Below, in pieces: positions 33,584 to 43,446 of a stretch of 64,000 bases of DNA. The position numbers and the translations under genes are program-made. The stretch comes from Streptomyces sp. ITFR-21 (GTDB taxonomy: Bacteria; Actinomycetota; Actinomycetes; Streptomycetales; Streptomycetaceae): the NCBI RefSeq assembly GCF_031844685.1, contig NZ_CP134605.1, positions 186,001-250,000 on the forward strand. The letters are read 5' to 3'. Numbering within the stretch: the first letter of the stretch is position 1; the number at the start of each line of letters is the position of its first letter. The notes below the pieces were generated by a model. The model searched no databases. It saw only the letters and a program-made list of their open reading frames with translations, and was not told where the DNA came from.

Positions 33584-34816
33584 TCACAGTGCCGCGAACG
33601 GGGAGTCGCCGGAGGCGAGCGTCGTGTCGAGGGTGGACGGATGCAGGACGTGGTCGCGGACGAGGTAGGCGGCGCCGGCGATTCCGGCCCGGGACTTGTA
33701 CTTGGTGGGCACGATCTGCAACTGCCGTGTGGCCAACGGCAAGGAGCGCTGGTAGATGACCTCGCGGACGCCGGCCATCAGGTGGTCGCCGACGGTGCTC
33801 AGCCGCCCGCCGAGGACGATGATGTCGGGATTGAGCAGGCTGGTCGCGTAGGCGACGGCTTCGCCGAGGATCCGGCCGGCGGTGCGCAGGGCGGCGACTG
33901 CGGCGCTGTCGCCGCCTTTCACCTGGTCGACGACATCGCGGGCGTCGTGGCCGTTGTTCTGGTGGCGGTCCCGCAGGTCGCGGGCGAGCGCCCAGCCGCC
34001 GACCAGGGACTCCAGGCACCCCCGGTTCCCGCACCGGCACTGCGGGTCGCCGAAACCGCTGAGGTGCGCATGGCCGATGTCGCCGGCCGCTCCCTGGGCC
34101 CCGCGGTTGACCCGGCCGCCCACGACCATCCCGCTGCCGACCCCGGTCCCCGCCTTGATGTAGAGCAGGTGCGACCGGTCGTGCCAGAACCGCCGGTGCT
34201 CGGCGAGCGTGAGCAGGTTGACGTCGTTGTCGATCAGGATCGGGACCTGCCAGGTCCGGCGCAGGTGGCCGCGGATGTCGTAGTCGTCCCAGCCGGACAT
34301 GATCGACCAGCCGAGCACGCGGCCGGCCTCGTAGTCGACGGGCGCGGGCAGCCCGAAGCCGATGCCCGCCACCGGTTTGTCCCCGAGGTCCGCATGGCCG
34401 ATCATGCCCCGCACCGTCGTCGTGATCTTGTCGAGCAGGACGTCGGGGCCCTCGCCGACCGCCAGTCGCTCGACGCGTTCGGCGAGGATGCCCGCGTTGA
34501 GGTCGGTGATCGCCACCCGCGTCCGCTCCTCCCCGATGTCGACGCTGATGATCAGCCCGGCGGCGTGGTTGAGTTGCAGCGCCCGGGACGGCCGGCCCCG
34601 CGAGGGCACGCTCTTGTCGCTCTCCTTGACCAGGCCGGCGGCGAACAGCGCGTCGAGACGCTGGCCGACGGTCGAGCGGGACAGCCCCGTGAGCTGGGCG
34701 ATCGAGGTACGGGTCCGGGCCCGGCCGGTGGTGATCAGTTCCAGGATCCGTCCGGGGCCCTCGTCGGCCCGCCAGGGCAGCGGGCCGGCCGCGGTCGGAC
34801 GCGTCGTATCGGTCAT
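33584..34816 (-). CDS. ROK-family transcriptional repressor
   Basis: A 410-residue regulator. ATG 34816 follows GGAGCGAG; the longer reading upstream is not needed. An N-terminal winged helix-turn-helix (TSIAQLTGLSRSTVGQRLDA) is joined to a ROK sugar-kinase-like domain: LIISVDIGEERTRVAITDL, GIGFGLPAPVDYEAG, VPILIDNDVNLLTLAEHR and GTGVGSGMVVGGRVNRGAQG. The zinc-binding CRCGNRGCLES and LNPDIIVLGGRLS follow. ROK repressors release DNA on binding a sugar or sugar phosphate. It is divergent from the sugar importer operon, and an inverted repeat lies between them. Confidence 0.94.
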   Translation of the reverse strand: MTDTTRPTAAGPLPWRADEGPGRILELITTGRARTRTSIAQLTGLSRSTVGQRLDALFAAGLVKESDKSVPSRGRPSRALQLNHAAGLIISVDIGEERTRVAITDLNAGILAERVERLAVGEGPDVLLDKITTTVRGMIGHADLGDKPVAGIGFGLPAPVDYEAGRVLGWSIMSGWDDYDIRGHLRRTWQVPILIDNDVNLLTLAEHRRFWHDRSHLLYIKAGTGVGSGMVVGGRVNRGAQGAAGDIGHAHLSGFGDPQCRCGNRGCLESLVGGWALARDLRDRHQNNGHDARDVVDQVKGGDSAAVAALRTAGRILGEAVAYATSLLNPDIIVLGGRLSTVGDHLMAGVREVIYQRSLPLATRQLQIVPTKYKSRAGIAGAAYLVRDHVLHPSTLDTTLASGDSPFAAL

Positions 34817-34874
34817 CTCGCTCCGCTCTCGGGACGTCGGGCTGCGATGTCGGACTGCACTGTAGTGAAGCAGG

Positions 34875-34898
34875 TATTTATGGCGACCACCATACATA
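34875..34898. promoter_or_regulatory. Candidate ROK operator (9-bp inverted repeat)
   Basis: TATTTATGG (34875-34883), a 6-base spacer and CCATACATA (34890-34898) match as an inverted repeat at 8 of 9 positions, in an AT-rich patch of the divergent gap. It lies 59 bases from the repressor start and just upstream of the likely operon promoter. Confidence 0.65.
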
Positions 34899-34914
34899 AG
34901 ATGGTTATTTCTGC

Positions 34915-34943
34915 TTGACAGTCGATGGAATGGTGCGCAACAT
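34915..34943 (+). promoter_or_regulatory. Candidate promoter of the sugar operon
   Basis: A perfect TTGACA (34915-34920), 17 bases, then CAACAT (34938-34943) fits a primary sigma-factor promoter, followed by a 90-base leader to the binding-protein gene. The inverted repeat at 34875-34898 lies immediately upstream. Confidence 0.6.
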
Positions 34944-35033
34944 CGACGTAATCACCCGGTCATGTCGACCCCCGAGGCGGATCTCACCCGCACCGCGGGC
35001 GCCGAGCTGACGGCCCTGCGTCCAGGAGGACCA

Positions 35034-36056
35034 ATGAAGATCGTCCGACGTGCTCCCTCTCACGTGCGGCTCAAAGTCGCCGCCCTCACCGCGGCCTGTG
35101 CCGTCGTCGCCGTGGGATGCGGCAGCAGCGGCTCCGGCGGCGGCTCCGGCGGCTCCGCCACGCTCGGGATCGTCGAGCTGAACCTGAGCAACCCCTTCTT
35201 CAGCACCCTGGAGAAAGGCACCGAGGCCGCCGCGAAGGCCAAGGGCTGGAAGGTCATGAAGGCGGAGGCCAGAACCCCCGGGGACTCGGCGACACAGGTG
35301 ACCGCGATCGAGAACATGATCGCCAACAAGGTGAAGGCGATCGTCGTCACCCCGGCCAACGCGACAGCGCTCAACGGCGTGCTGAAGCAGGCGAGGGACA
35401 AGGGCATCCTCGTGCTCACGGTCAACGCGGCCCTCGATCCGACCGACGCCGCGGACGCGACCTACGCCACCGACAACGTCGCCGCCGGACGGCTCATCGG
35501 CCGCTGGGCCAAGGCGTCGTCCCCGGCCGACCCGCACGTCGCGCTGCTGGACTTCGACCTCTCGGACCAGCCGTCCGCCGACCGCCACAAGGGATTCCTC
35601 GACGGCTACGGCATCACCCTCACGTCGCCCCTCGTGGCGGGCAGCGCGCTGACCCAGGGGACCGAGGACACCGGCCAGTCGCAGATGGAGAACCTGCTGT
35701 CGGCGCACTCCGACATCAACGTCGTCTACACCATCAACGAACCCACCGCGCACGGCGCCTACACCGCCATCAAGAACAAGGGCCTGGCCGCGAAGACCGT
35801 CCTGGTCTCGGTCGACGGGGCCTGCAGCGGCGTCGAGGACGTGAAGAACGGCGTGATCGGCGCCACCGCCATGCAGTTCCCCGACAAGATGGGCTCGATG
35901 GCGGTCGCCGCCGCCGCCGCGTACGTCAAGGACGGCACCAAGCCGAAGCCCGGTGTCATCGACTCCGGCACGGTCCTCATCACCGACCACCCCGTCCCGG
36001 GAGTCGCCTCACAGACCTCGGCGTGGGGCCTGAGCCACTGCTGGGGACCGCGGTGA
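35034..36056 (+). CDS. Sugar ABC transporter binding lipoprotein (Frc/RbsB type)
   Basis: A 340-residue periplasmic-binding protein of the LacI/RbsB class. ATG 35034 follows AGGAGG by 5 bases; an upstream in-frame ATG at 34962 lacks such a site. The signal peptide ends in a lipobox (AVVAVGCGSS, Cys near residue 26). The fold is shown by GIVELNLSNPFFSTLEKGTE, VKAIVVTPANATALNGVLK, YATDNVAAGRLIGRWAK and VVYTINEPTAHGAYTAIKNK. It captures a sugar or polyol for the permease and ATPase encoded next. Its stop overlaps the permease GTG. Confidence 0.93.
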   Translation: MKIVRRAPSHVRLKVAALTAACAVVAVGCGSSGSGGGSGGSATLGIVELNLSNPFFSTLEKGTEAAAKAKGWKVMKAEARTPGDSATQVTAIENMIANKVKAIVVTPANATALNGVLKQARDKGILVLTVNAALDPTDAADATYATDNVAAGRLIGRWAKASSPADPHVALLDFDLSDQPSADRHKGFLDGYGITLTSPLVAGSALTQGTEDTGQSQMENLLSAHSDINVVYTINEPTAHGAYTAIKNKGLAAKTVLVSVDGACSGVEDVKNGVIGATAMQFPDKMGSMAVAAAAAYVKDGTKPKPGVIDSGTVLITDHPVPGVASQTSAWGLSHCWGPR

Positions 36057-37060
36057 CGACGACACGTGACGCCGATGTCGCGGCCCTGGAAAAGGGCGTC
36101 GGTCCCCGCCGCGACGTCCGCGCCCTCGCGGCCCACCAGACCGCCGGGCCGCTCGCGGCCCTGGTCGTGGCGGTCATCGTGTTCGCCCTGTCCACGAGCA
36201 CGTTCTTCAACTCCGAGAACCTGGCGCTGATCGCCCAGCAGTCCGTCGTGGTGGGCACCCTGGCGCTGGGCCAGACGCTGATCATCCTGACGTCGGGCAT
36301 CGACCTGGCGAACGGCGCGATCCTGGTGCTCGGATCCGTCGTCATCGGAAAGACGGCCGTCCACAACGATCCGGTGCTGGCCGCCCTGATCGGCCTGGCG
36401 GTCTGTGTCGTGGTCGGCTCGGTCAACGGCGTCCTGGTGTCGCTGCTGAAGCTGCCACCCTTCATCGTCACCCTCGGCGTCATGTCGGTGGTCGCCGCCG
36501 CGTCCCGCCTCTACACCTCCTCGCAGAGCTATCCCATCGACTCCGACTTCCTGACGTTCCTGAACCGGGGGCCGACGGCAGGCGGGGTGACCATCACCTA
36601 CGGAGTGATGCTGTGGGTCGTGCTCACCGCGGTCCTGGGATACGTGCTCAGCCAGACCTCGTGGGGCGTACGGGTCTACGCGGTGGGCGACAACCACAAG
36701 GCGGCGGAGCTGGCCGGCATCAAGGTCAAGCGGATCCTGCTGAGCGTGTACGTGGTCGCGGCGATCGTCTACTTCTTCGCCGCCTGGCAGGCCCTCGGCC
36801 GCACCCCGACCGCCGACCCCAGCGGATACACCAACGCCAACCTGGACAGCATCACGGCCGTCGTCATCGGCGGCACCAGCCTCTTCGGCGGCCGGGGCGG
36901 CGTCGTCGGGACGTTCATCGGCGCACTCATCGTGACCGTGCTGCAGAACGGACTCACCCAGGCGGGCATCGACTCGCTCTACCAGCAGGTCGCCACGGGC
37001 GTCCTGGTCGTCATCGCCGTCGGTGTCGACCACCTCGTGCGAAGGAGGCAGACTCGATGA
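36053..37060 (+). CDS. Sugar ABC transporter permease (Frc/RbsC type)
   Basis: A 335-residue permease of the BPD_transp_2 family, GTG start overlapping the previous stop (GTGA). Hallmarks: NLALIAQQSVVVGTLALGQT, ILTSGIDLANGAILVLGSVV, LPPFIVTLGVMSVVAAASRL, YAVGDNHKAAELAGIKVKRI and VIGGTSLFGGRGGVVGTFIG. Eight or more membrane helices are visible. It forms the channel of the importer. The next gene begins in a 4-base overlap with its stop and has its own GAAGGAGG site. Confidence 0.94.
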   Translation: MTTTRDADVAALEKGVGPRRDVRALAAHQTAGPLAALVVAVIVFALSTSTFFNSENLALIAQQSVVVGTLALGQTLIILTSGIDLANGAILVLGSVVIGKTAVHNDPVLAALIGLAVCVVVGSVNGVLVSLLKLPPFIVTLGVMSVVAAASRLYTSSQSYPIDSDFLTFLNRGPTAGGVTITYGVMLWVVLTAVLGYVLSQTSWGVRVYAVGDNHKAAELAGIKVKRILLSVYVVAAIVYFFAAWQALGRTPTADPSGYTNANLDSITAVVIGGTSLFGGRGGVVGTFIGALIVTVLQNGLTQAGIDSLYQQVATGVLVVIAVGVDHLVRRRQTR

Positions 37061-37865
37061 CCGGCTCCGACTCCGTGCCGAACGTGCTGGAGGCCCGCGG
37101 CCTCACCAAGCGGTACGGCCACGTGGTGGCCATGGACGGCTGCGACTTCGACCTGCGGCCGGCCGAGATCCTCGCCGTCATCGGCGACAACGGGGCGGGC
37201 AAGTCCACCCTGATCAAGTCGCTGACCGGAGCCGTCATCCCCGATGAGGGCACCATGCACCTCGACGGGGAGCCGGTCCGGTTCCGCAGTCCCCTCGACG
37301 CGCGCAAGGCGGGCATCGAGACCGTGTACCAGGAACTGGGCGTCGCACCGGCCCTTGACATCTCGCAGAACCTGTACCTCGGCCGCGAGCAGCGCCGCAA
37401 AGGGGTGCTCGGCACCGTCTTCCGAAAGCTGGACAAGGGCCGCATGCGCCACGCCTCGGCCCAGCACATGGTCGATCTGGGAATCCGTATCCAGTCCATC
37501 GGCCAGAAGGTCGAGACCCTGTCCGGCGGGCAGCGGCAAGCCGTGGCGGTGGCACGCGTCGCCGCGTGGGCGACCCGTGTGGTGGTCATGGACGAGCCGA
37601 CGGCGGCCCTGGGCGTACGCGAGACGAACCAGGTCCTCGACCTGATCCTCCGCGTCCGGGACCGAGGGCTGCCGGTGGTCCTCATCAGCCACAACATGCC
37701 CAATGTGTTCCAGGTCGCGGACCGTATCCACATCCACCGGCTGGGGCGCCGCATCGCAGTGGTGGACCCCAAGAAGACGTCGATGGAGGAGGCCGTCGCG
37801 CTCATGACCGGTGCCAAGACGCCTGAACCGCCACCCCCCGCGGCACCGACGAAGGACGGGCAGCG

Positions 37866-37869
<4 letters not shown>
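37057..37869 (+). CDS. Sugar ABC transporter ATPase, single-domain (FrcA type)
   Basis: A 270-residue ATPase with one nucleotide-binding domain, unlike the double-domain RbsA. Walker A is GDNGAGKST (about residues 45-53), the Q-loop ETVYQELGVAP, the signature LSGGQRQAVAVARVAA and Walker B VVVMDEPTAALG. A single-domain ATPase together with a kinase gene downstream matches the gene order of the rhizobial fructose system frcBCAK. The C-terminus is a Pro-rich tail. Its stop overlaps the kinase gene ATG. Confidence 0.93.
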
Positions 37870-38599
<730 letters not shown>

Positions 38600-38603
<4 letters not shown>

Positions 38604-39367
38604 GCGTCCTGGACCAGTTCCGTCTCAACGGAAAGGTCGCCGTCGTCACCGGTGGAAACCGGGGCATCGGCAAGGCCATCGCGATCGCCCTGGCCGAGGC
38701 GGGCGCGTCGGTGGCCATCGCGGCCCGCGACGAGGAGCGCAACCGCGAAACCGTGGCCGAACTGGCGGCCAGCGGCGCCACCGCGATCTCCACCGCGACC
38801 GACGTCACCAGTCGCGACGCCCTCGTGGCCATGCGCGACGAGGTCACCGGACAGCTCGGCCCGATCGACATCCTGGTCAACAACGCCGGTGTGGGCATCC
38901 ACGGCGAGTCCCTCGTCATCGACGACGCGAGCTGGGACCGGGTCATGGCCACCAACCTCAACGCGGTCTGGAAGGCCAGCCAGGTGGTCGGCCAATCCAT
39001 GGTCGCGCGCGGCACCGGCTCCATCGTCAACGTCGGGTCGATGTCCGGCATGATCGTCAACCGCCCGCAGTGGCACGCCCCCTACGCGGTCTCCAAGGCC
39101 GGGGTCCACCACCTGACACGGTCCCTCGCGGCGGAGTGGGCGCCCAGATCGGTGCGGGTGAACGCGATCGCCCCCGGTTACACCAAGACCGAGATCTCCG
39201 ACATCGACCTGCCCGAGTACAAGCACTACTGGATCGACGAGGTGCCGATGCAGCGCTACGCGCAGGCCTCCGAGATCGCCCCGGCCGCCTTGTACCTGGC
39301 CAGCCCCGCGTCGTCGTTCGTCACCGGCGAGGTCTTGGTGATCGACGGCGGCTACACCCTGTGGTGA
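38600..39367 (+). CDS. SDR-family dehydrogenase (polyol/sugar type)
   Basis: A 255-residue classical SDR. NAD(P) binding is shown by VAVVTGGNRGIGKAIAIALA, the structural NNAG by DILVNNAGVGIHG, and catalysis by VNVGSMSGMIVN with Ser and APYAVSKAGVHHLTRSLA with Tyr-x-x-x-Lys. The closing SSFVTGEVLVIDGGYTLW is typical of gluconate-5-dehydrogenase and polyol dehydrogenase relatives. In this operon it probably oxidises a polyol to a ketose, or reduces a keto-sugar, before or after the kinase step. Confidence 0.92.
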
Positions 39368-39458
39368 GCCCGCTCCCGGCCGGCCACGACGACGACGCCG
39401 CCGCCGGAAACAGCCCGCAGGCTCATCCGCACGCACCACCTCGTCGAAGGAGCGCTCC

Positions 39459-41573
39459 GTGACGAGCACCGACATCCGCCCCGCACCCTTCGCATGGACC
39501 GACGACGACGCGCAGGCCGTCACCACCGCGCGCGTACTGGCCATGGACGCCGTGGAGGAGGCAGGACACGGCCATCCCGGCACCGCCGTCAGCCTCGCCC
39601 CGGCGGCCCACCTGATCTTCCAGCGCTTCCTGCGCCACGACCCCGCGGACCCGGCCTGGCCCGGACGCGACCGCTTCGTCCTGTCGTGCGGGCACTCCAG
39701 CCTCACCCTGTACATCCAGCTCCACCTCACGGGCTACCCGGTGTCGCTGGACGACCTGCGCGCCTACCGGAAGCGGGGGAGCCTCACCCCGGCGCACCCC
39801 GAGCGAGGGCTCACGCCGGGCGTGGAGACCACGACCGGGCCGCTCGGCCAGGGCATCGCCACCGCGGTGGGCATGGCGATGGGAGCCCGCCGCGAGCGCG
39901 GGCTGTTCGACCCCGGCGCACCGGCCGGCACCAGCCCCTTCGACCACCGCGTCTTCGTCCTGTGCTCCGACGGGGACATCCAGGAAGGCGTGAGTTCCGA
40001 AGCCGGTGCCTTCGCCGGCCACCAGCGGCTGGGCGGCCTCGTCGTGGTCTACGACGACAACCGCATCTCCATCGAGGGCAGCACCGACCTGGCGACGAGT
40101 GAGGACGTGGCCGCCCGCTACGCCGCGTACGGATGGCACGTCCAGCGTGTCGCACTGGCCGCCGACGGCGACATCGACCTGCCCGGGCTGTCCCGGGCGC
40201 TGGAGGAGGCGACGGCCGAGACGGACCGCCCGTCGATCATCCTGATGCGCAGCACCATCGCCTGGCCGGTTCCCGGCGCGCAGAACACCCCCGCGTCCCA
40301 CGGCTCCGCGCTCGGCGCCGAGGCCGTCCGCGCGGCCAAGGCCGTGCTGGGAGCGGACCCCGACGCGACGTTCGACGTACCGGAGGAGGTCCGCGGGCGG
40401 ACCACGGCGGCAGCGCGCGCGGCCGGGGCCCGCGCCCACCGCGCCTGGGACGAGCGTTTCGCGGCGTGGGCGGCCGGCCGTCCCGACGGGCTCGCCCTGT
40501 GGCGGCGGCTGGAGAGCGGGCGGATGCCCGCCGGCTTCGAGGACGCCCGACCGTCGTTCGGGGCCGGCACGCCCGTGGCCACCCGCAAGGCGTTCGGCCG
40601 GGCGCTGAAGACCGCGGCGGCGCGACTGCCGGAGCTGTGGGGCGGCTCGGCCGACCTGGGCGAGTCCAACCACACCACTGTCGACGCCACCTCCTCGTTC
40701 CTCCCCGCCTCGAACTCCCAGCCCGGTGCGGATCCGGCAGGCCGGACGATCCACTGGGGCATCCGCGAGCACTTCATGGCCGCGGCCATGAACGGCATCG
40801 CGCTCTCCGGCCGCAGCCGGCCCTACGGCGGCACGTTCCTGGTGTTCAGCGACTACATGCGCCCCGCCGTACGACTCGCCGCGCTCATGCGGCTTCCGGT
40901 CGTCTACGTCTGGACCCACGACTCCATCGGCCTCGGCGAGGACGGCCCCACCCACCAGCCGGTCGAACACCTCGCCTCGCTGCGGGCGATCCCCGGCCTG
41001 GACGTGGTACGGCCCGCCGACGCCAACGAGACGGCGCTCACCTTGTGGAAGGTCCTCACCGCGCCCGCGCGGCCCACCGGATTCAGCCTCAGCAGACAGG
41101 ACCTGCCGGTGTTCCCGGACCACGGCGACGGCTACCGCACCGTCGCCGGCGCCGTCCGCGGCGGCTACATCCGCTACGAACCGCGCGCCCAGGACCCCGG
41201 CGCCGAGCCGGACGCGGTCATCATCGCCACCGGTTCCGAAGTCCACGTCGCGATCACCGCGGCACGCTCCCTCGCCGACGAAGCGATCCGCGCGCGAGTC
41301 GTCTCCATGCCCTGCCGCGAGTGGTTCGACGAACAGCCTTCGTCCTACCGGGACAGCGTCATCCCGCCGACCGTACGCGCCCGGGTCACGGTGGAGGCGG
41401 GGGTCAGTCAGGGCTGGCACGACCTGCTGGGCCTCGACGGCCGTGCGATCAGCGTCCAGACCTTCGGCGCGTCAGCCCCGGCCGGCGAACTCTTCGAACA
41501 CTTCGGCATCACCCCGGAAGGCATCGCCACGGCAGTGCGGGCGGTGGTGCGCGAGGCCGCCCCGGGCCGGTGA
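39459..41573 (+). CDS. tkt: Transketolase
   Basis: A 704-residue thiamine-diphosphate enzyme moving two-carbon ketol units between sugar phosphates. GTG start behind GAAGGAG. N-terminal domain: EEAGHGHPGTAVSLAPAAHL, GPLGQGIATAVGMAMGAR and the cofactor motif CSDGDIQEGVSSEA ending in DDN. Pyrimidine domain: IHWGIREHFMAAAMNGIALS and THDSIGLGEDGPTHQPVEHL. The C-terminal domain has VIIATGSEVHVA. It is full length. Its presence after a kinase and polyol-type dehydrogenase suggests the imported compound becomes a pentulose or related ketose phosphate fed to the pentose phosphate pathway. Confidence 0.95.
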   Translation: MTSTDIRPAPFAWTDDDAQAVTTARVLAMDAVEEAGHGHPGTAVSLAPAAHLIFQRFLRHDPADPAWPGRDRFVLSCGHSSLTLYIQLHLTGYPVSLDDLRAYRKRGSLTPAHPERGLTPGVETTTGPLGQGIATAVGMAMGARRERGLFDPGAPAGTSPFDHRVFVLCSDGDIQEGVSSEAGAFAGHQRLGGLVVVYDDNRISIEGSTDLATSEDVAARYAAYGWHVQRVALAADGDIDLPGLSRALEEATAETDRPSIILMRSTIAWPVPGAQNTPASHGSALGAEAVRAAKAVLGADPDATFDVPEEVRGRTTAAARAAGARAHRAWDERFAAWAAGRPDGLALWRRLESGRMPAGFEDARPSFGAGTPVATRKAFGRALKTAAARLPELWGGSADLGESNHTTVDATSSFLPASNSQPGADPAGRTIHWGIREHFMAAAMNGIALSGRSRPYGGTFLVFSDYMRPAVRLAALMRLPVVYVWTHDSIGLGEDGPTHQPVEHLASLRAIPGLDVVRPADANETALTLWKVLTAPARPTGFSLSRQDLPVFPDHGDGYRTVAGAVRGGYIRYEPRAQDPGAEPDAVIIATGSEVHVAITAARSLADEAIRARVVSMPCREWFDEQPSSYRDSVIPPTVRARVTVEAGVSQGWHDLLGLDGRAISVQTFGASAPAGELFEHFGITPEGIATAVRAVVREAAPGR

Positions 41574-41593
41574 GTGCAGGACGGGGTACAGGT

Positions 41594-41623
41594 CCCGGCC
41601 CGCTGCACGGGGAGCGGGCCGGG
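41594..41623 (+). terminator. Perfect 11-bp hairpin after transketolase
   Basis: CCCGGCCCGCT (41594-41604) and AGCGGGCCGGG (41613-41623) pair perfectly around an 8-base loop, 21 bases after the transketolase stop. The remaining 250 bases to the next convergent gene hold nothing else recognisable. Confidence 0.75.
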
Positions 41624-41872
41624 GCAGGCGTGCCGAGCACGGCGGGGTGATGCCGTCCGGACGGGGCGGCGCCACTCCGGCACCGTCGGTGAGGTGGTCC
41701 CCGGTCAGGCGACCGGGGTCCTCCATGACGGACGTCCTGCCCGGGGCGGAGGCCCCTGATCCCGGATGTCCGCCCGAGCGGATCAAGCCCCGGAGTGCCC
41801 GCCGGCGGATCAGGCCCCCGGCGCGTTCGCGGCCCGGACGCGACGCGACTCCGCCGATGCCGGCACGGTGAC

Positions 41873-43390
41873 TCAGCCGGTACTCGGGAACCCGAGGTCG
41901 ATGCCGCCGTGGTCCGGGCCGGGCCAGCGGGTGGTGACAGCCTTCTCACGGGTGAAGAAGTGGAAGCCCTGGGTGCCGTATGCCTTGGTGTCGCCGAAGG
42001 CGGAGGCCTTCCAGCCGCCGAAGGAGTGGTAGGCGACCGGCACGGGGATGGGCACGTTGACGCCGATCATTCCGACCTGGACCTCGTTCTGGAACCTGCG
42101 AGCGGCCCCGCCGTCGTTGGTGAAGATCGCGGTGCCGTTGCCGAAGGCTCCGGAGTTGATCAGGTCCACGCCCTCCTCGTACGATGCGACCCGCACCACC
42201 GACAGCACCGGCCCGAATATCTCCTCGGTATAGACCTTCGACGTGCTCGGGACACGGTCGATGAGGGTGGGACCGAGCCAGAAGCCGCCGGGGACGCCGT
42301 CGGGGACGACGGAGCGACCGTCGACCACCACCACGGCACCGTCCCGGTGGGCGAGGTCGATGAAGGACGCGACCTTGTCGCGGTGCTCCCGGGTGACCAG
42401 CGGTCCCATGTCGCAGCCGCGCCTGCCGTCTCCGGTCCGCAGGCCGGCCATGCGCTCGGTGATCTTCGCGACGAGAGTGTCGGCGACCGGCTCCACCGCC
42501 ACCACCACCGAGACGGCCATGCACCGCTCGCCGGCGGAACCGAAGCCGGCGTTGACCGCGGCGTCGGCGACAAGGTCGAGATCGGCGTCGGGGAGCACCA
42601 GCATGTGGTTCTTCGCCCCGCCGAGGGCCTGGACACGCTTCCCGGCCCGAGCGGCGGCCTCGTAGATGTAGGAGGCGATCGGGGTGGAGCCGACGAACGA
42701 GACGGACGCGACGTCGGGGTGCTCAAGCAACGCGTCCACGGCGGTCTTGTCGCCGTGGACCACGTTGAAGACGCCGTCCGGCAGACCCGCTTCGGTGAGC
42801 AGGGCGGCGAGCCACATCGCGGCTGAGGGGTCCTTCTCGCTCGGCTTCAGGACAACGGTGTTCCCGGCGGCGAGCGCGACCGGGAAGAACCACATCGGCA
42901 CCATGGCCGGGAAGTTGAAGGGGCTGATGACGGCGGTCACGCCGACCGGTTCGCGGAAGGAGTGGACGTCGACACCGCTGGAGACGTTGCGGGAGAACGC
43001 TCCCTTGAGGATTTCGGGGAAGCCCAGGGCGAATTCCAGGACTTCCTGGCCCCGGGCGATCTCGCCGAGTGCGTCGGAGAGCACCTTGCCGTGCTGGCCG
43101 GTGATGATCGCGGCCAGTTCGTCCTTACGGTCATTGAGCAGTTCGCGGAAGCGGAACAGGACCACCTGCCGACGGGCCATCGACAGGTCGCGCCAGGCCG
43201 GGAACGCGCGGGTCGCCGCCGCGACGGCCCGGTCCACGTGGCCCGGCGTCGCGAAGACGACCGACGCGGTCCGCACCCCGAGGGCGGGATCGTAGACCGG
43301 ACCCAGACGGGCGTCGACGGGATCGAACGGCGAGCCGTCGATCCAGTGCGGAATGCGCTCAGGAGGTGCGGCGGTGGCGGACTCGGACAT
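41873..43390 (-). CDS. mmsA: CoA-acylating methylmalonate-semialdehyde dehydrogenase
   Basis: A 505-residue aldehyde dehydrogenase of the MMSDH type, oxidising methylmalonate or malonate semialdehyde to propionyl- or acetyl-CoA. ATG 43390 follows GGAAAGG. Family marks: HWIDGSPFDPVDARLGPVYD, ARRQVVLFRFRELLNDRKDE, ITGQHGKVLSDALGEIARG, VISPFNFPAMVPMWFFPVAL, GGAKNHMLVLPDADLD and GSAGERCMAVSV with the catalytic Cys. The MMSDH-specific KAYGTQGFHFFTREKAVTTR ends the protein. It works in valine, inositol or beta-alanine-type catabolism. It lies in line with an alcohol dehydrogenase, which may supply its semialdehyde. Confidence 0.95.
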   Translation of the reverse strand: MSESATAAPPERIPHWIDGSPFDPVDARLGPVYDPALGVRTASVVFATPGHVDRAVAAATRAFPAWRDLSMARRQVVLFRFRELLNDRKDELAAIITGQHGKVLSDALGEIARGQEVLEFALGFPEILKGAFSRNVSSGVDVHSFREPVGVTAVISPFNFPAMVPMWFFPVALAAGNTVVLKPSEKDPSAAMWLAALLTEAGLPDGVFNVVHGDKTAVDALLEHPDVASVSFVGSTPIASYIYEAAARAGKRVQALGGAKNHMLVLPDADLDLVADAAVNAGFGSAGERCMAVSVVVAVEPVADTLVAKITERMAGLRTGDGRRGCDMGPLVTREHRDKVASFIDLAHRDGAVVVVDGRSVVPDGVPGGFWLGPTLIDRVPSTSKVYTEEIFGPVLSVVRVASYEEGVDLINSGAFGNGTAIFTNDGGAARRFQNEVQVGMIGVNVPIPVPVAYHSFGGWKASAFGDTKAYGTQGFHFFTREKAVTTRWPGPDHGGIDLGFPSTG

Positions 43391-43446
43391 GGGCGGCCTT
43401 TCCAACAGGGGATTGAACGGCGGGATGATCGGGGGCCGGGCGGCGG

